Below are positions 53,331 through 64,000 of a stretch of 64,000 nucleotides of DNA, piece by piece. Source of the DNA: Dreissena polymorpha (lineage: Eukaryota > Mollusca > Bivalvia > Myida > Dreissenidae); assembly GCF_020536995.1 (NCBI RefSeq), contig NC_068361.1:107412989-107476988 (forward strand), read 5' to 3'. The first letter of the stretch is position 1, and each line of letters begins with the position of its first letter. A model generated the notes under the pieces. It searched no databases. It was not told where the DNA came from and saw nothing but the letters and a program-made list of their open reading frames with translations. A program made the position numbers and the translations under genes.

Positions 53331-56300
53331 ATAATGTGATGTGTCAAATCAATTTTGATTGACAAATTTGACAGGATTTTTTTTAATCCAATAAGTTTTA
53401 GACTGTCAAATAACACACACTACGTATTGAAAGCCATACCTGGAGCTTTCGTCTGTATATCACTGACTTCATCAGAAGAATGATTTCTACTGTTGGGAAA
53501 CGTTAACACCACTAATTGTCTTCTTATTTATTATCAATGTATAATTATGTGTTACAGCATAACAACATACTTGTTTCGCAATTAAAATATTTAATAAATA
53601 CAGGTATCTTGCAGCTTTCTAATTTTCTTTCGCAAACTATTGTTGAATAGTTTAAATTTTGTCGCCACTAAAAAACTAGCCATTTTGTAGCAATTCTAAA
53701 ATCACAGTCTTAACTGCATACACTTAGCTCTATAGTTACAATTTGAATGCAAATACTAGAATGCATCATGTTATATCATCCATAATTTTTTACTTAAACA
53801 TTCAAATAACACATAACAGTACATATATAAAAAGGTATGTGGTATTGTGTGGAGATACAAAACACTTAACATCATTTATTTGCACATAAAATAATAGTTA
53901 CAAAATAAGTAAAACTAAAACACTGTCATCAACCTACATTTCAAGAATATTTACGTATATGAAATTACAAAGTGGTGTTATTGTATTACCTTTTACAAAA
54001 TTGACATTGCTGGTTTTGTACTAGCCATAAAACATGTATCCTGGATTAACAAGTAACAACCAATTTATTAATTACACAATAGAACGGAAATCATATTAAT
54101 TGCATTATGCATTTACTAATTAAGCTATTTGCTACTGTTTAGAATTACACAATCTTACTAAAAATGATCACAGGTACTAAGTGCTTTTACATACTTGTGG
54201 TAAGTTTTGTATTACTCGTTTGACAATTATCGGCAGACACTTGTCGATATACAGACAAAATTTGCATGGGAACTTTCCTATTTTTTCAGCATACTTGCCT
54301 TCAAATTGTTAATTTAACAACTCTTTGACATTGTTTGCACATCTGATCTTATTATACCATAGCTGATTTTTGTTTATAAATAGACATATATAGACTTTTC
54401 AAAGTTCTATAAAAGTTCACACATGTTCCATCCAAGTAAACAAACAGAACCAATACAGATCACCACAGATAATAAGTGTGTGTATAGCTTGGAAATTTTG
54501 ATAGTTCAGGAATCCCTCCTTTGTTGATTTCTGTAAACCAAAACTGTCAGTTTTGCTGGATAGAATGGCTTGTATGATGCCCAGCTCTTGCCTTAGAAGA
54601 ACAGCTTCTAAAAACGGAAAACCAACAAATATCTTAAAATTTGATCAATAATGCAGTCAATTTATAAATGTCTTGTTTTTTGTTGATTTCGAATCTGGAA
54701 GATTTTTTTACGTAAGATTGTGGTACGAAAATCCAACGGTATCGGATTTTGTGGTTTTAGGCCTAAACTAATTATAGTGATATGTAACCTTTCGGGATAT
54801 CGGTAAAGTGCGAGCAGACGAGGTGTTAATACGTTAAAAGTTAAAGCTAAAAGACAACAGAGTTAGATCGGAATATCTTTAAATTTTGTGAATAAATGTG
54901 TTTCTGGTGGATTACAACGACAACTTACCAGAATATTGCTCATGATCACACGTAAAACTTCTTCTGAGAGCGAAAGTAAAATGCGTCAAATAAACAGTAG
55001 GGTGTCGTTATTGAAATACCGCGAGAATACTGGAAGAATAGAGATGCCAACTATAATGTTTAAAACAAATAATTTTTTAACAAGCGTTTGTGATTTGTCA
55101 GGATAATAATAACAATAAGATATCTAAAAGATCAAAGCAAATAAATTCGACAGAAATCTGAGATTCGGCAATATATTAAAGACGGGTTAAGTTCACCTAA
55201 AATGTGTTTGGTAAAGACTGTCACTATATGTAGTGAACCAGTCTTCGGCTTAAACCCACTGAAGAAGAGCATTCAGGGGAGATAATTGAGTAATGACTTA
55301 ACTCTGGCACGGTTGCGGAGAAAAACAAATAATGCGAGAATATTTAGTGCAATTCGCTACACAATTATGATGTCATTGATATAATTTTTCCTGAGGTATG
55401 TATTAACATGTGATTTAGCATATGTCAAAGTGTTTTTGATTTGTTCAAGGTCATAAATAGCATCGCGAAAATATATGTCGCGTGGCAAATTTTTTTGAGA
55501 CGCATCCCTATATGGTATTCTTATGTAATTTTATGGTCTAAATTTCCATATGTATGAACGGTCAACGCCCGCTTCGCGGGCTTTTGCCCGTATAAATACC
55601 ATAGGGTCACATAAAAAACTTCCAACTTTAAATGTAGTTTTCTTGCCTTTCCTACATATCAACCTTAACCAGCCAGATATCATTAAAAAAAATATCTGTC
55701 CTCTTCGAATAATTTCTACAAAAATGATATCTCACAACATATCAGAAAATAAAATTTGCCTAAAAGCAATCACCCTCGGAAAACAGGGTTTCGACAGTGA
55801 GATTTCGGCAAAAGCGCATTACATATATTGCGCACAATAAATGCACACTAAACGTTCATTTTGCAACATAGTCCTCGATGAAATGCACCACATTGTTGCA
55901 GATACACATAGGATAAAGGAAATACCACAAAAAGCATTGGTGCCATCGCTAAAGGGGGCCATCGCTAAATGCCTCGTAAACTAGAAGAGAAAAGAATCTC
56001 TTTCGAAATAACACTACTTGAGACCACAAGATGGATACAAAATGAGTAAGTGAAATGTAAAATTTAAAGAAAATCAAAATTTTGAGATCACGAAATATGC
56101 ATCGAGATCATTATTTACCCATTTGTACCACACATACAACAGTACAGGTCAATTGGACAACTAGAAATACCATAAACACATATTTGAGTACAAAGACAGT
56201 ATTACGTACTGTATTTATATGTATTTGCAATTGAGTTGTTCGATATCGGCCATCATAAACATATTATAGCATATTAAATGATATACTGTTTAATTACCCA

Positions 56301-56478
56301 AAAAATATAAACATATGGTACGTACGTATGTCTCGGCAGTTTGTCTTAACCCTAGTTATATCAATTTATCCTCGATCCTCGATCGACGGACAAGTTCTTC
56401 GCCACAAGTGTCTCTTGGTAAACATTAGTCACTTAGTATATATTCTACACAGGTAATTTTCTCTCATGTATTTTTCTA
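53331..56478. other. intergenic, no supported gene
   Basis: AT-rich. Small hairpin CCCGCTTCGCGGG near 55568. The open frame 55550-55840 has no motif or splice context. Nothing else stands out. Confidence 0.4.
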
Positions 56479-56790
56479 GACTTAGTTGTGGATGTCAGAT
56501 CGAGGTTGTTCGCTGGCTGGCTGATTTATCATTAATCTTCCTGTGGCTTTGATGTACTTGAACAGTTCAGATGTAATAGTCTCTCTCCAGCCTGGAAGGT
56601 AGGGGTGCTCGTCTGTGCTGAGTAGTGTCTTCATATAAGGGCCGCAACTCCACATAGTTTGTGTAGTGATTTCAAGAGTTCGTCCCGGTGTTTTTCGTGG
56701 ATGCAGCATTTCAGGAGGAAATGCTCTGTAGTCTCCAGGGTTACACATGCGCACAGTGGTGAGACGTTGATGCCAACCCTGTTGCGATGT
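56479..56790 (-). mobile_element. LINE 3' coding fragment (CR1/L2-like)
   Basis: Minus-strand C-terminal end of a non-LTR retrotransposon. One frame reads SPLCACVTLETTEHFLL and KCCIHEKHRDELLKSL (C-x-C...H...C...H cluster). After one frame slip near 56637 another frame reads TLLSTDEHPYLPGW and ELFKYIKATGRL, the usual last helix of such proteins, to a stop near 56479. Only about the last 100 residues of the LINE survive. Confidence 0.6.
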
Positions 56791-56939
56791 GCATTTAGGA
56801 TTATATTTTATATTTTATTATACAATATTTTACTTTTACTGTTTTAATATTGTAGCCGGCATTGTTTATTGCGTAAGTTTTTACAGCATTTTCATTTATA
56901 TCACACCATTTTAGATTATTAATCCTTTAATTAATGCTT

Positions 56940-57070
56940 CATAATAGTATCAATCACTATTATTTTTTATCAGTTCTATGTACATATTTATATGTGTGTG
57001 TTTTGTACAACGCCATTGAATATAATTATATAAATAGGCGTTTCATCAAATTAGCAAGTTTCAAGTTTCA
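56940..57070 (+). repeat. possible LINE 3' tail
   Basis: TTGTACAACGCCATTGAATA...AATAGGCGTTTCATCAAATT resembles CR1/L2-type 3' ends of molluscs and forms an imperfect AACGCC/GGCGTT stem. In opposite orientation to the coding fragment next to it, so a separate insertion. Confidence 0.35.
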
Positions 57071-57210
57071 GTTTATTTTCCAAATAAAAAATATGTGTTC
57101 GAAATGTAATATATCTTAAACAGTTTTACTTGTACTTTGTAATTTGGAGAAAGATTAACATAATCAACCAATTTATGTAGTCTAGCCGGTGTAATAAATA
57201 TAACGTAAGG

Positions 57211-57647
57211 CTCAATTGGTCATTGTCGGCTCGGGTACTACATACATGTACCCCGGGTACTCTTAAATATACTTACATGTACCCCGGGAACGGTAAATAT
57301 ACTTAATCGTACCCGGTCGATATTAGACTGTACCCGAGTTGGATTCCCGCCTAAAATCCGATGACGTAAAACGCGCTACCGATTATCTTAAATAAACTTC
57401 TCTTTAAAAAAAATGCGTTAACATGCTTTATGAGTATGAGTTTCGATAATGTAGATACCATTTAATTGAAAATTGACATAAATGTGAATATTATTAATTA
57501 AAAAAAATAGCCGACAACGACCGATTTAGGGTTGAATTTCCCGGGTACGTTTTAGTATATTTACCGTACCCGGGGTACATATCAGTATACTTAAGAGTAC
57601 CCGGGGTACATGTAAGTAATACCCGAGCCGACAATGACCAATCGAGC
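57211..57647. mobile_element. MULE-type MITE (GGTCATTGTCGGCTCGGGTAC family), intact copy
   Basis: 437 bp with inverted arms of about 95 bp rich in GTACCCCGGGTAC palindromes. Flanked by an imperfect 10-bp duplication (TAACGTAAGG, TAAAGTAGGG). Same family as 27420-28689 but inverted and uninterrupted. The diverged duplication suggests greater age. Confidence 0.78.
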
Positions 57648-57659
57648 TAAAGTAGGGCG

Positions 57660-58970
57660 TATGTGGCTATATGTTTATTCATTCATACCCAAGCAACAAG
57701 CGTACGACAAACTATGAAGCAAAATCATATAAATACAAGCTAGATTAACAGTAGAGACAACCCTTACGGGATATAGTATTCAGTATACAAAGAAATATCC
57801 CTTTATCTATTTATTGACAAAATGTTATACCAATCTTTTAAATTAAGCCCCGTTAAACCTAATGATTCTGAGTCTTTTAAGCTTATAGTAATTACTTGTT
57901 TTGGTTTCAAATATTCATGAACAGAGCAGAACATAATTTATATCACATAAAGTTTACAGTTTCTAGTGTTAAACAAAATAATAATACAAAATATATGTAA
58001 ATTTGGAAATGGATTTAGCAGAAATGTTATAAAATAGTAAAAGATTAACTTTACAGAGATTTGAACAAAACTCGTTTTATATCGCATCTTAACAGTGTAT
58101 CTAGCTACACGTGGAACCTGTTCAATACATGAATATATTTATAATCAATAGAGTAAAAAAGCAATTGTAATTTGGAGGAGCATAAAATAACACAATGCGA
58201 ATATAAACCACAACTTATTTAAGTAGCCACGGCACAATAACGAATTACAATTATACTTAATGTATACGTATAATATATAGACGTATCAGCATAATTTATA
58301 GTCTATAATCAGTAAAATAATTACAAATTGTTGAATGAACAGCAAAGTTATAGCACACGAAAACAAATTGTACAATAGTCTCATATGATAAACCAAGTCT
58401 GTTACGAAGACTTCAATTATACATTTATATATATAGGGAAATATTTGTCTTTGAATATTGATTCAACAAATGTAAAGTGTCGGTTAAATCAATACAAACA
58501 TAAAACAAGGCAACAATCCAATTACTCCAATTATGTCGTTCATAAAATAAATAGACTTTGTAATACGATATTCAAATTGTCTAATATTGATCAAGTAGAT
58601 CAATACATGTTTATAAACAAAACAGTCTACAAAAAGGAAACTGTCAAGTAGCCAAATAGCCAAATATTAAACAGCGTTAAAACATTGGAGAGCAAAGTTG
58701 CTTTCAGGTGAGTACACTTTTACTAAAAAATAAATTTCTCTATGGAAATGTATTGATCAAATTATATTATATTTTATTTTTATTTTAATATAACGTCATT
58801 TAATGGATATAACATCACAATCGATTTGCTAACATAAATGAATGACTAATTAAATATATTAGAATGACTTTTATTCATAAAAATTAAAGATCGTGAAATT
58901 TAACCCGTTTCCATATTTATTGCGACTTGACGTAATTATTTGAAACATGTTTGACACTTTCATTATGATA
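57660..58970. other. AT-rich intergenic, no feature seen
   Basis: The open frame 58385-58651 is AT-driven with no motif. A CAGGTGAGT donor-like word at 58706 has no matching exon. Confidence 0.4.
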
Positions 58971-59487
58971 TTAAAGGGATCTTTTCACGCTTTGGTAAAT
59001 TGACAAAATTGAAAAAGTTGTTTCAGATCCGTAAGTTTTCGTTTTAGTTATGATATTTGTGAGGAAACAGTAATACTGAACATTAACCATGCTCATATAT
59101 AGCCATTATATGCATCTTTTGACGATTTTAAAACCTAAAAATTATAGAGCGTTGCAACGCGAAACGATTGAATAATTTGGAGAGTTCTGTTTTTGTCGTT
59201 AAATTTTGTGAAACTACGAAGATTGCTTATATAAGGTATAAAATACGTCACGAATGTGTACTCGGCGGAATAGCTCAGTAGGCCAAAGCGTTTTTACTTC
59301 AGGACTCTGGCAGGACTCCAGGGGTCACTGGTTCGAAACCTGCTCCGGGCAATGTTCTTTTCCCTTTTTAAATTTTTTTCTTGATTTTTTACTGGAGCTT
59401 TTATGATCCAATGTTTACATTTATCAATATAAAGCATTTAATGAATAAGTTAAAAAAATGCCAAAATCTGTGAAAAAGCCCCTTTAA
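58971..59487 (+). mobile_element. tRNA-cassette MITE/SINE, full copy, tRNA type 1
   Basis: Inverted ends TTAAAGGG...TTTTCAC and GTGAAAAAGCCCCTTTAA, flanked by TA. At the centre (about 59263-59350) lies a tRNA-like cassette: GGAATAGCTCAGTAGGCC (A box) and GGTCACTGGTTCGAAACC (B box, GGTTCGAAACC). Shared 5' block CAGTAATACTGAACATT. Shared 3' block TTTTTTACTGGAGC...TTATCAATATAAAGC. 517 bp. Confidence 0.78.
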
Positions 59488-60256
59488 TATAATTTTATAT
59501 TTTATTACTATCTGTTATAATGTAATTTAAAAAGAAGTCTAAGAAATTCTCTTTGATTTCACATGTCAAAAGTTTGACAATTGTTAAATGTTTTATATAA
59601 ATTTACAAGGACAGCTTTAGAAAGAGCAAGTCTTGGTATTCATTAGTTCGAGGTACGCAGTCAATTACAGCAGTTTGGTAACGATTTTACTAAATTATGT
59701 AAAAACAATATGCGATTTTTACGAATTATAGCGCATATCAATGTCTAAGAATATATTGCAACATTTAACTTGATCTAACCTATTAAATAATCTGACCTTG
59801 CTTACTTTTACTGATAATTTAAACAAAAAATGTACATAATACAAATAGAAAACCAAAACAAATGCACACTTGCCTCTGCACTGGTACGATGGTGATCAGA
59901 TGTCTAATTTTGACCACATGGAGGAGCATACGACTCGACATCGTCCTTATGAAGTAACTAATTGGTTATAAGTATTCTTATGTATTTATTTTTAATGTTT
60001 CATTTCTACGCCGTGCTTCCGACGCCAATCTCGCATTCGTTGTAAATCTTCGGATATCGTCGCGGGAAATTCACATGGAATAGATCTATATCGTCACACA
60101 TAAAATAAAAACGAGCATTTTACATCTCGTTAAATCAATGTTACCATACCACATCTAGCGTTCAAATGCTGGCTATTGCTGTAAAGAACACTGATTTTTT
60201 TATGTGTTAACTTTATTTTTCAAAATATTTTACGAAATGTTCGTTGATTTTGAGTG

Positions 60257-60760
60257 TTAAAGGGGTCTTTTTCATATATTTTAGCATGTATTGAAGTTTG
60301 TAATTAAATGCTTTATATTGATAAATGTAAACATTGGATCTAAAAAGCTCCAGTAAAAAAAAAACAAGAATACAATCAAAGACAGAAAAAAGTTACCCTA
60401 AACTGGGCTCGAACCACTGACCCCTGGAGTAAAGGTCTATCGCTTAGACACCACGGCCATCCGTGCTCATACAATGAGTGATGAATTTTATACTTTACAA
60501 AAGCAATCCTCGTAGTATCACAAAATATAACGACAACAACAGAACTCCCCAAACTAGTCAATCGTTTCGCGTTGCAACGCTTTATAATTTTCAGGTTTTT
60601 AAATCGTCAAAAGAGGCATATAATGGATATTTTAGAGCATGCTAAATATTTAGTATTACTGTTTCATTACAAATATCATTACAACAACGACAATTTGTGA
60701 ATCTAAAACAATATTGTTTTAATTTTGTTAATTTACCAAAACGTGAAAATGCCCCTTTAA
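60257..60760 (-). mobile_element. tRNA-cassette MITE/SINE, full copy, tRNA type 2
   Basis: Minus orientation. Same ends (TTAAAGGGGC) and the same 5' and 3' blocks as 58971-59487. The central cassette is different: on the minus strand GAGCACGGATGGCCGTGG (A-box side) and GGGTCAGTGGTTCGAGCCC (B box), close to that of the copy at 36753 and unlike the cassette at 59263. Confidence 0.78.
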
Positions 60761-61035
60761 TGGCGCTTTAACGTAATGCAGTTAAGAATTTATTTTTTGA
60801 CCCAAACAGGTATTGATTAAAAGTGAAGAATAGAAATGTCATCAATAATCTGTGTTACTGAAAGTTAAAAAAACGAGATGTAAAATAGGAACGAGGTAAG
60901 TAGAATTGCAATAAATAAAGAACTCTATACAGCTCATTACGCATATAGCTGGATAAAGACCAAATTGTTAGATTTTAAGTAACAGGTTTTATTATTTGTA
61001 CACGATGAATATTTTTTATTGCTGCAAAGATTACT

Positions 61036-61100
61036 ATGGCGACAATGAAAATGCTCATCTGTTTTCTTTTCACTATCACATTTGAATGAGCAATCAACTG
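61036..61100 (+). other. candidate 5' UTR exon with upstream ORF
   Basis: Contains a 17-codon hydrophobic micro-ORF (ATG 61036, TGA 61087) and ends at a strong donor CAACTG|GTAAGT (61101). It could splice to the acceptor TTTACAG at 61756-61762 and so form the 5' UTR of the next gene. Inference only. Confidence 0.3.
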
Positions 61101-61777
61101 GTAAGTTTGTTTCTTTTACACCAACCGATTTGTGGCATTTGTCTTTGGTCTAATAGACATAACAAATACACTGCATTCAAACAAATTGTTTCATTCGTGC
61201 CATATTTTCCTCTCTAGGATGAGAAGAATGAAAACCATTACTTAGTCCACCAATTGTCTATTGTATTCTTTTCTTGCGTGTGGTCTCTTCTCATCCGACG
61301 CGCTATATGAGTCAATTTCGTATCCACGTATTGTCACACGATATAACGATTCAATCGTTTCGTATTTGTAACGCTTGATAAATTTATCAATTTCCAAAAA
61401 TGATTATTCGAAAACGAAAATGTATTTTCAATATAAATCCCTGTCGTTAGTGTTTTTTCACTCACTGATGTACATTTTTCCTTTTTTTTCCGTTTGAATC
61501 TGTGAGAAACATTTGAAACATTTACATTTGGACAAACTGTAAACAAGTCTATTTAAAGGACATGTAAATGATCACCTTCAAAAGTGTACATGCCTGTCTT
61601 AAACAGTCATTGCTTCACATAAAATATAATATATTAAGAAAGTATAAATATTGTCAATTAATCAGTGATTCAAAACTAAAATAAACTAAGATCTATAACG
61701 GCTTACATAAACAAAAATTGATTGCACAATAACAACAAAACAAATAAAACTAATATTTACAGAAAAAAGAACGAGAG

Positions 61778-61844
61778 ATGTTCCGCCCAAAGGGGATTGC
61801 AGTTATGTTGGCTTTCTTGAGCATATGTCCGATTGGAGCAGGAG
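61778..61844 (+). CDS. ISG12-like coding exon 1 (signal peptide)
   Basis: ATG follows a possible acceptor TTTACAG (61756-61762). Ends in phase 1 at GTACGA. Confidence 0.6.
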
Positions 61845-62200
61845 GTACGATACAAGAAGTCAATTAATGCACGTTTATTTAATTGAACTAGATTATTGCG
61901 AAAGAAATAGTTAAAGAATAAACGCAGTATTAGTATTAGATTTTTCGAGTCGTATTCAGTATTATTAAAACAATTTGCTTAACAATAATATACATTTTAG
62001 GGCTGAATGTCTGTTATTGGACTTGCTTGCCAATAGTCGGGTTGGGAGGCTCGGCAGGTTTGACCGCTTTGGGATTCACTGCTACCGGCATTGGTGCAGG
62101 CACCTGGGCGGCTTCGTGGATGGCATCCTTTGCAGGCGCAGTGCCCAAAGAAACGGCAGGTTACACAGCCCCTGCGATATGTGAATACTTGTGCCGCTAA
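61778..62200 (+). CDS. ISG12/IFI27-like small secretory or membrane protein, two coding exons
   Basis: Coding exon 1 61778-61844 (22 codons plus 1 nt, donor GGAG|GTACGA); intron of 156 nt; coding exon 2 62001-62200 (acceptor TACATTTTAG, stop TAA). The 88-aa product starts with a signal-peptide-like segment (MFRPKGIAVMLAFLSICPIG). A Gly/Ala-rich hydrophobic core follows with LPIVGLGGSAG, ALGFTATGIGAGTWAASWM and ASFAGAV, close to the GFT-x-x-GI-A-x-S-x-A-A-x-MMS signature of the interferon-inducible ISG12/IFI6/IFI27 family. Vertebrate members act in mitochondrial and ER membranes in apoptosis and antiviral responses; that role is not shown here. Short C-terminal tail with two Cys (C83, C87). 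Family members are usually 90-130 aa, so this is a compact form. Confidence 0.62.
62001..62200 (+). CDS. ISG12-like coding exon 2 (hydrophobic core)
   Basis: Follows TACATTTTAG; completes a split Gly codon and runs to TAA at 62198-62200. Confidence 0.62.
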
Positions 62201-64000
62201 TGTGTAAGCGGTTTTAAAGATTCGACGGATTACGATTTCGGAACAATGAAATTAAAACTGAATTTTTTTTTTTACTTGTAATGGCAATGCTTTGAAAACA
62301 TGTGTATAAATAACCGTGATGAAAACCACAAAATCAATAATGCCTATATTCATCATCGGAGACGAAACGTTATTACTCTGGTTAGCATTCTTATTTTAAA
62401 TAATATATTTTATAACAATAATAAATGTCACTTGAAATTAATGCAAAGGTATACACATTTTACTTCCTGTTTTTTTTTTTTTACATTCTATGACCGATTT
62501 GTACATGAAGTATAAAGTGTTTTTATCATTGCTTTACTGATACCAAATATGACTTATATTTTGATTGCCGTGTGTTTGTTTTTTCTGTGTCATCTAGTGA
62601 CCTATGCTGTTTCATTTTATTTGGTAAGTGGTCATTGATCGCTTAGGCCATTAAAAGGCCTCGTGCTGTTATAAGTTTTATCTTATGCTGGTGCAGTTAA
62701 GTTTACATTAAAAAAAATAGCAACACATAGTATATTGACATTTGACTCCATAATTGAGATTGTAGAAACCATAAGATTTTTTTTCATATTTCAATATGCA
62801 TGCATTATCAGTGTGGTATGTTTTACAGCAACAGGAACTGCATTTTAAATTACACACAAATCTATGTACCTATGACCCATAACTCACGCTTTCACACAGT
62901 AACTGTAATAAACATGAGTATGTTTCAATATTTCTTTTGGAAAACTGATATCATCAAAGTTCTTGAAGACCTGATATAGTATGCTCTTTCCTTTTGTGTA
63001 GTGGTAAGCCTGTTCCGGCCAGCTCAGTTGATAGAATCATAGCTGTGTACGATGTGTCATCCTTTCCTTAAATTCAACGCCACTCATGTTAAGAAATTGT
63101 TCGTAAGTTTGCTGAATACATTGAAAAGTAATGTGCTTTGTGGTATTTTTATCCACTTTTTTCTCCTAATGTTTTTCAACAATATCACCCCTGTAAAATG
63201 CACGACACTCCATCCGAGATTGAAAATTACAGACAGCGCAATCTTACTGACCACCTTCTTTTTTTAGATGACAAACCCCATGTTGTTGTTGTTGTTGAAT
63301 CAATATATTTAAATTGACATTTTGGTATGAGTCTTGTACGTTTGGACAATTTAAATTGGGGTATGTTAAGTGGCTTAAGATAGATATACACAACTAAGCT
63401 TTTTAATTTGGCATTTTGGAACTGTATTGCGGCTTCATATGTTAAACTACCGGTATATGGTTCTATGTCTCAATATCTTACATTTGATACCCATTGTGGT
63501 TAATTTTCATCTTGCCACTGATTTTTTTCTGGTGATGCGGTCTGCATTTTAACCATTGAGTCCAGGGGTTTATTTGTGGACTTGGTGATCAAGCAGATAG
63601 TATGACATCGATAGGGCACAGAGAGTGAAATCTCGCAATAAAACAGAATGTGCAATTATAGCTCGTTTTACCAGATTCAAATAAAGTAATTTTATTTTCA
63701 ACAAAGCAACAACTACCCCGGAAATTAAATTTGCCTTTTTCTGTACAGCAAGATTTTTCTGATCGAGTCAAGCGACCCTGGCATAAAATAGGCGAACAGA
63801 TGATCGTTGAGCGAAAAAAAGGGCAACTACGCATCCATAAGATTCGATAAACTATACATAAACAATCATATCTTCAAATGTAATGACAATTCACAAAGTG
63901 TTGACTGCATCGCTTCACGCAGGAGTTTTCAACCACGTGCACATCGTCCACGTAAGTTTAACAATAACAGCTCTGACGAACGACGATTCGCTGACCACCT
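62201..64000. other. downstream of the ISG12-like gene, no supported gene
   Basis: AT-rich. A Cys-rich open frame on the minus strand (63834-63589, 81 aa with a true ATG) has no family I recognise and no splice context, so it is noted but not called. No named repeat is evident. Confidence 0.35.

Noticed and set aside
55550-55840. 96-aa plus-strand frame
   Set aside because: AT-driven composition, no motif, no promoter or splice context.
58385-58651. 88-aa plus-strand frame
   Set aside because: Long by local standards, but codon use follows the AT-rich background and no motif is visible.
59263-59350. tRNA-like sequence with A and B boxes
   Set aside because: It lies inside a repeated mobile element, lacks a proper acceptor stem and anticodon arm, and recurs in other copies. 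Not called as a tRNA gene.
63589-63834. 81-aa Cys-rich minus-strand frame with a true ATG
   Set aside because: It has about ten cysteines, but no recognised spacing, no signal peptide, no splice sites and no repeat. Not enough for a gene call.
1-64000. LTR retrotransposon, endogenous virus or Polinton-type element
   Set aside because: No paired long terminal repeats, integrase, protease, capsid or polymerase-B motifs were recognised. All reverse-transcriptase signal here belongs to LINEs.

Overview
This is a eukaryotic, AT-rich, repeat-saturated window that looks like bivalve mollusc nuclear DNA, possibly a heterodont such as a dreissenid (inference). The reasons are the dense transposon mosaic, the tandem-core elements that open with TTATGCCCCC and carry AAGGTCA repeats (common in bivalve assemblies), tRNA-type SINEs, and spliced host genes with GT-AG introns and AATAAA signals. 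No prokaryotic, CRISPR or long viral-type structure was seen.

Host genes. (1) A four-exon gene for mitochondrial ribosomal protein mS26 (MRPS26) runs on the minus strand from 52373 to 35217. Its 215-aa reading frame is intact; introns 1 (10.2 kb) and 3 (5.8 kb) are packed with transposons, and intron 3 has a GC donor. (2) An unidentified minus-strand gene at 25516-20086 has at least three phase-compatible exons. One coding exon is split by an apparently intact Mutator-like (MULE) transposon with a perfect 9-bp target duplication. (3) A small plus-strand gene at about 61036-62200 encodes an 88-aa signal-peptide protein with a Gly/Ala-rich ISG12/IFI27-like core. (4) A decayed coding remnant lies at 16438-16820.

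Transposons. A frame-broken LINE with a YADD reverse transcriptase is at 591-1985, a CR1-like 5' fragment with a 2A-like motif at 30673-31008, and a LINE 3' fragment at 56479-56790. DNA transposons dominate. Two are hAT copies with CATACATGCC ends and 8-bp duplications (2507-4017, 47793-51367). Four copies belong to a family with ends CAGGGCTCGAA (9602, 10211 nested in it, 44217, 45851). A THAP-bearing element lies at 4737-6077, a 481-bp hAT MITE at 12800-13280, MULE-type elements at 17273-18645, 21313-25031, 27420-28689 and 57211-57647, and a TA-flanked element at 48279-50074. There are also TTAA-flanked MITEs and many tandem-core Helitron/Pearl-like elements. A further family with TTAAAGGGG/CCCCTTTAA ends carries a tRNA-like cassette at its centre, and the cassette differs between copies.

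Layout. 0-2 kb LINE; 2.5-6.1 kb two DNA transposons; 8-13.3 kb tandem-core repeats and hAT copies; 16-19.5 kb coding remnant, tandem-core element split by a MULE-type element, then a splice-donor-rich repeat array; 20-25.5 kb the gene split by the autonomous MULE; 26.6-28.7 kb repeat array and nested MITE; 30-33 kb fragments; 35-52.4 kb MRPS26 with nested transposons in its introns; 52.8-57.6 kb SINE, LINE and MITE fragments; 59-60.8 kb two tRNA-cassette elements in opposite orientation; 61-62.2 kb the ISG12-like gene. Several nests can be ordered in time from perfect target duplications. The genes show no sign of working as a pathway; the window records successive transposition waves around three ordinary host loci.
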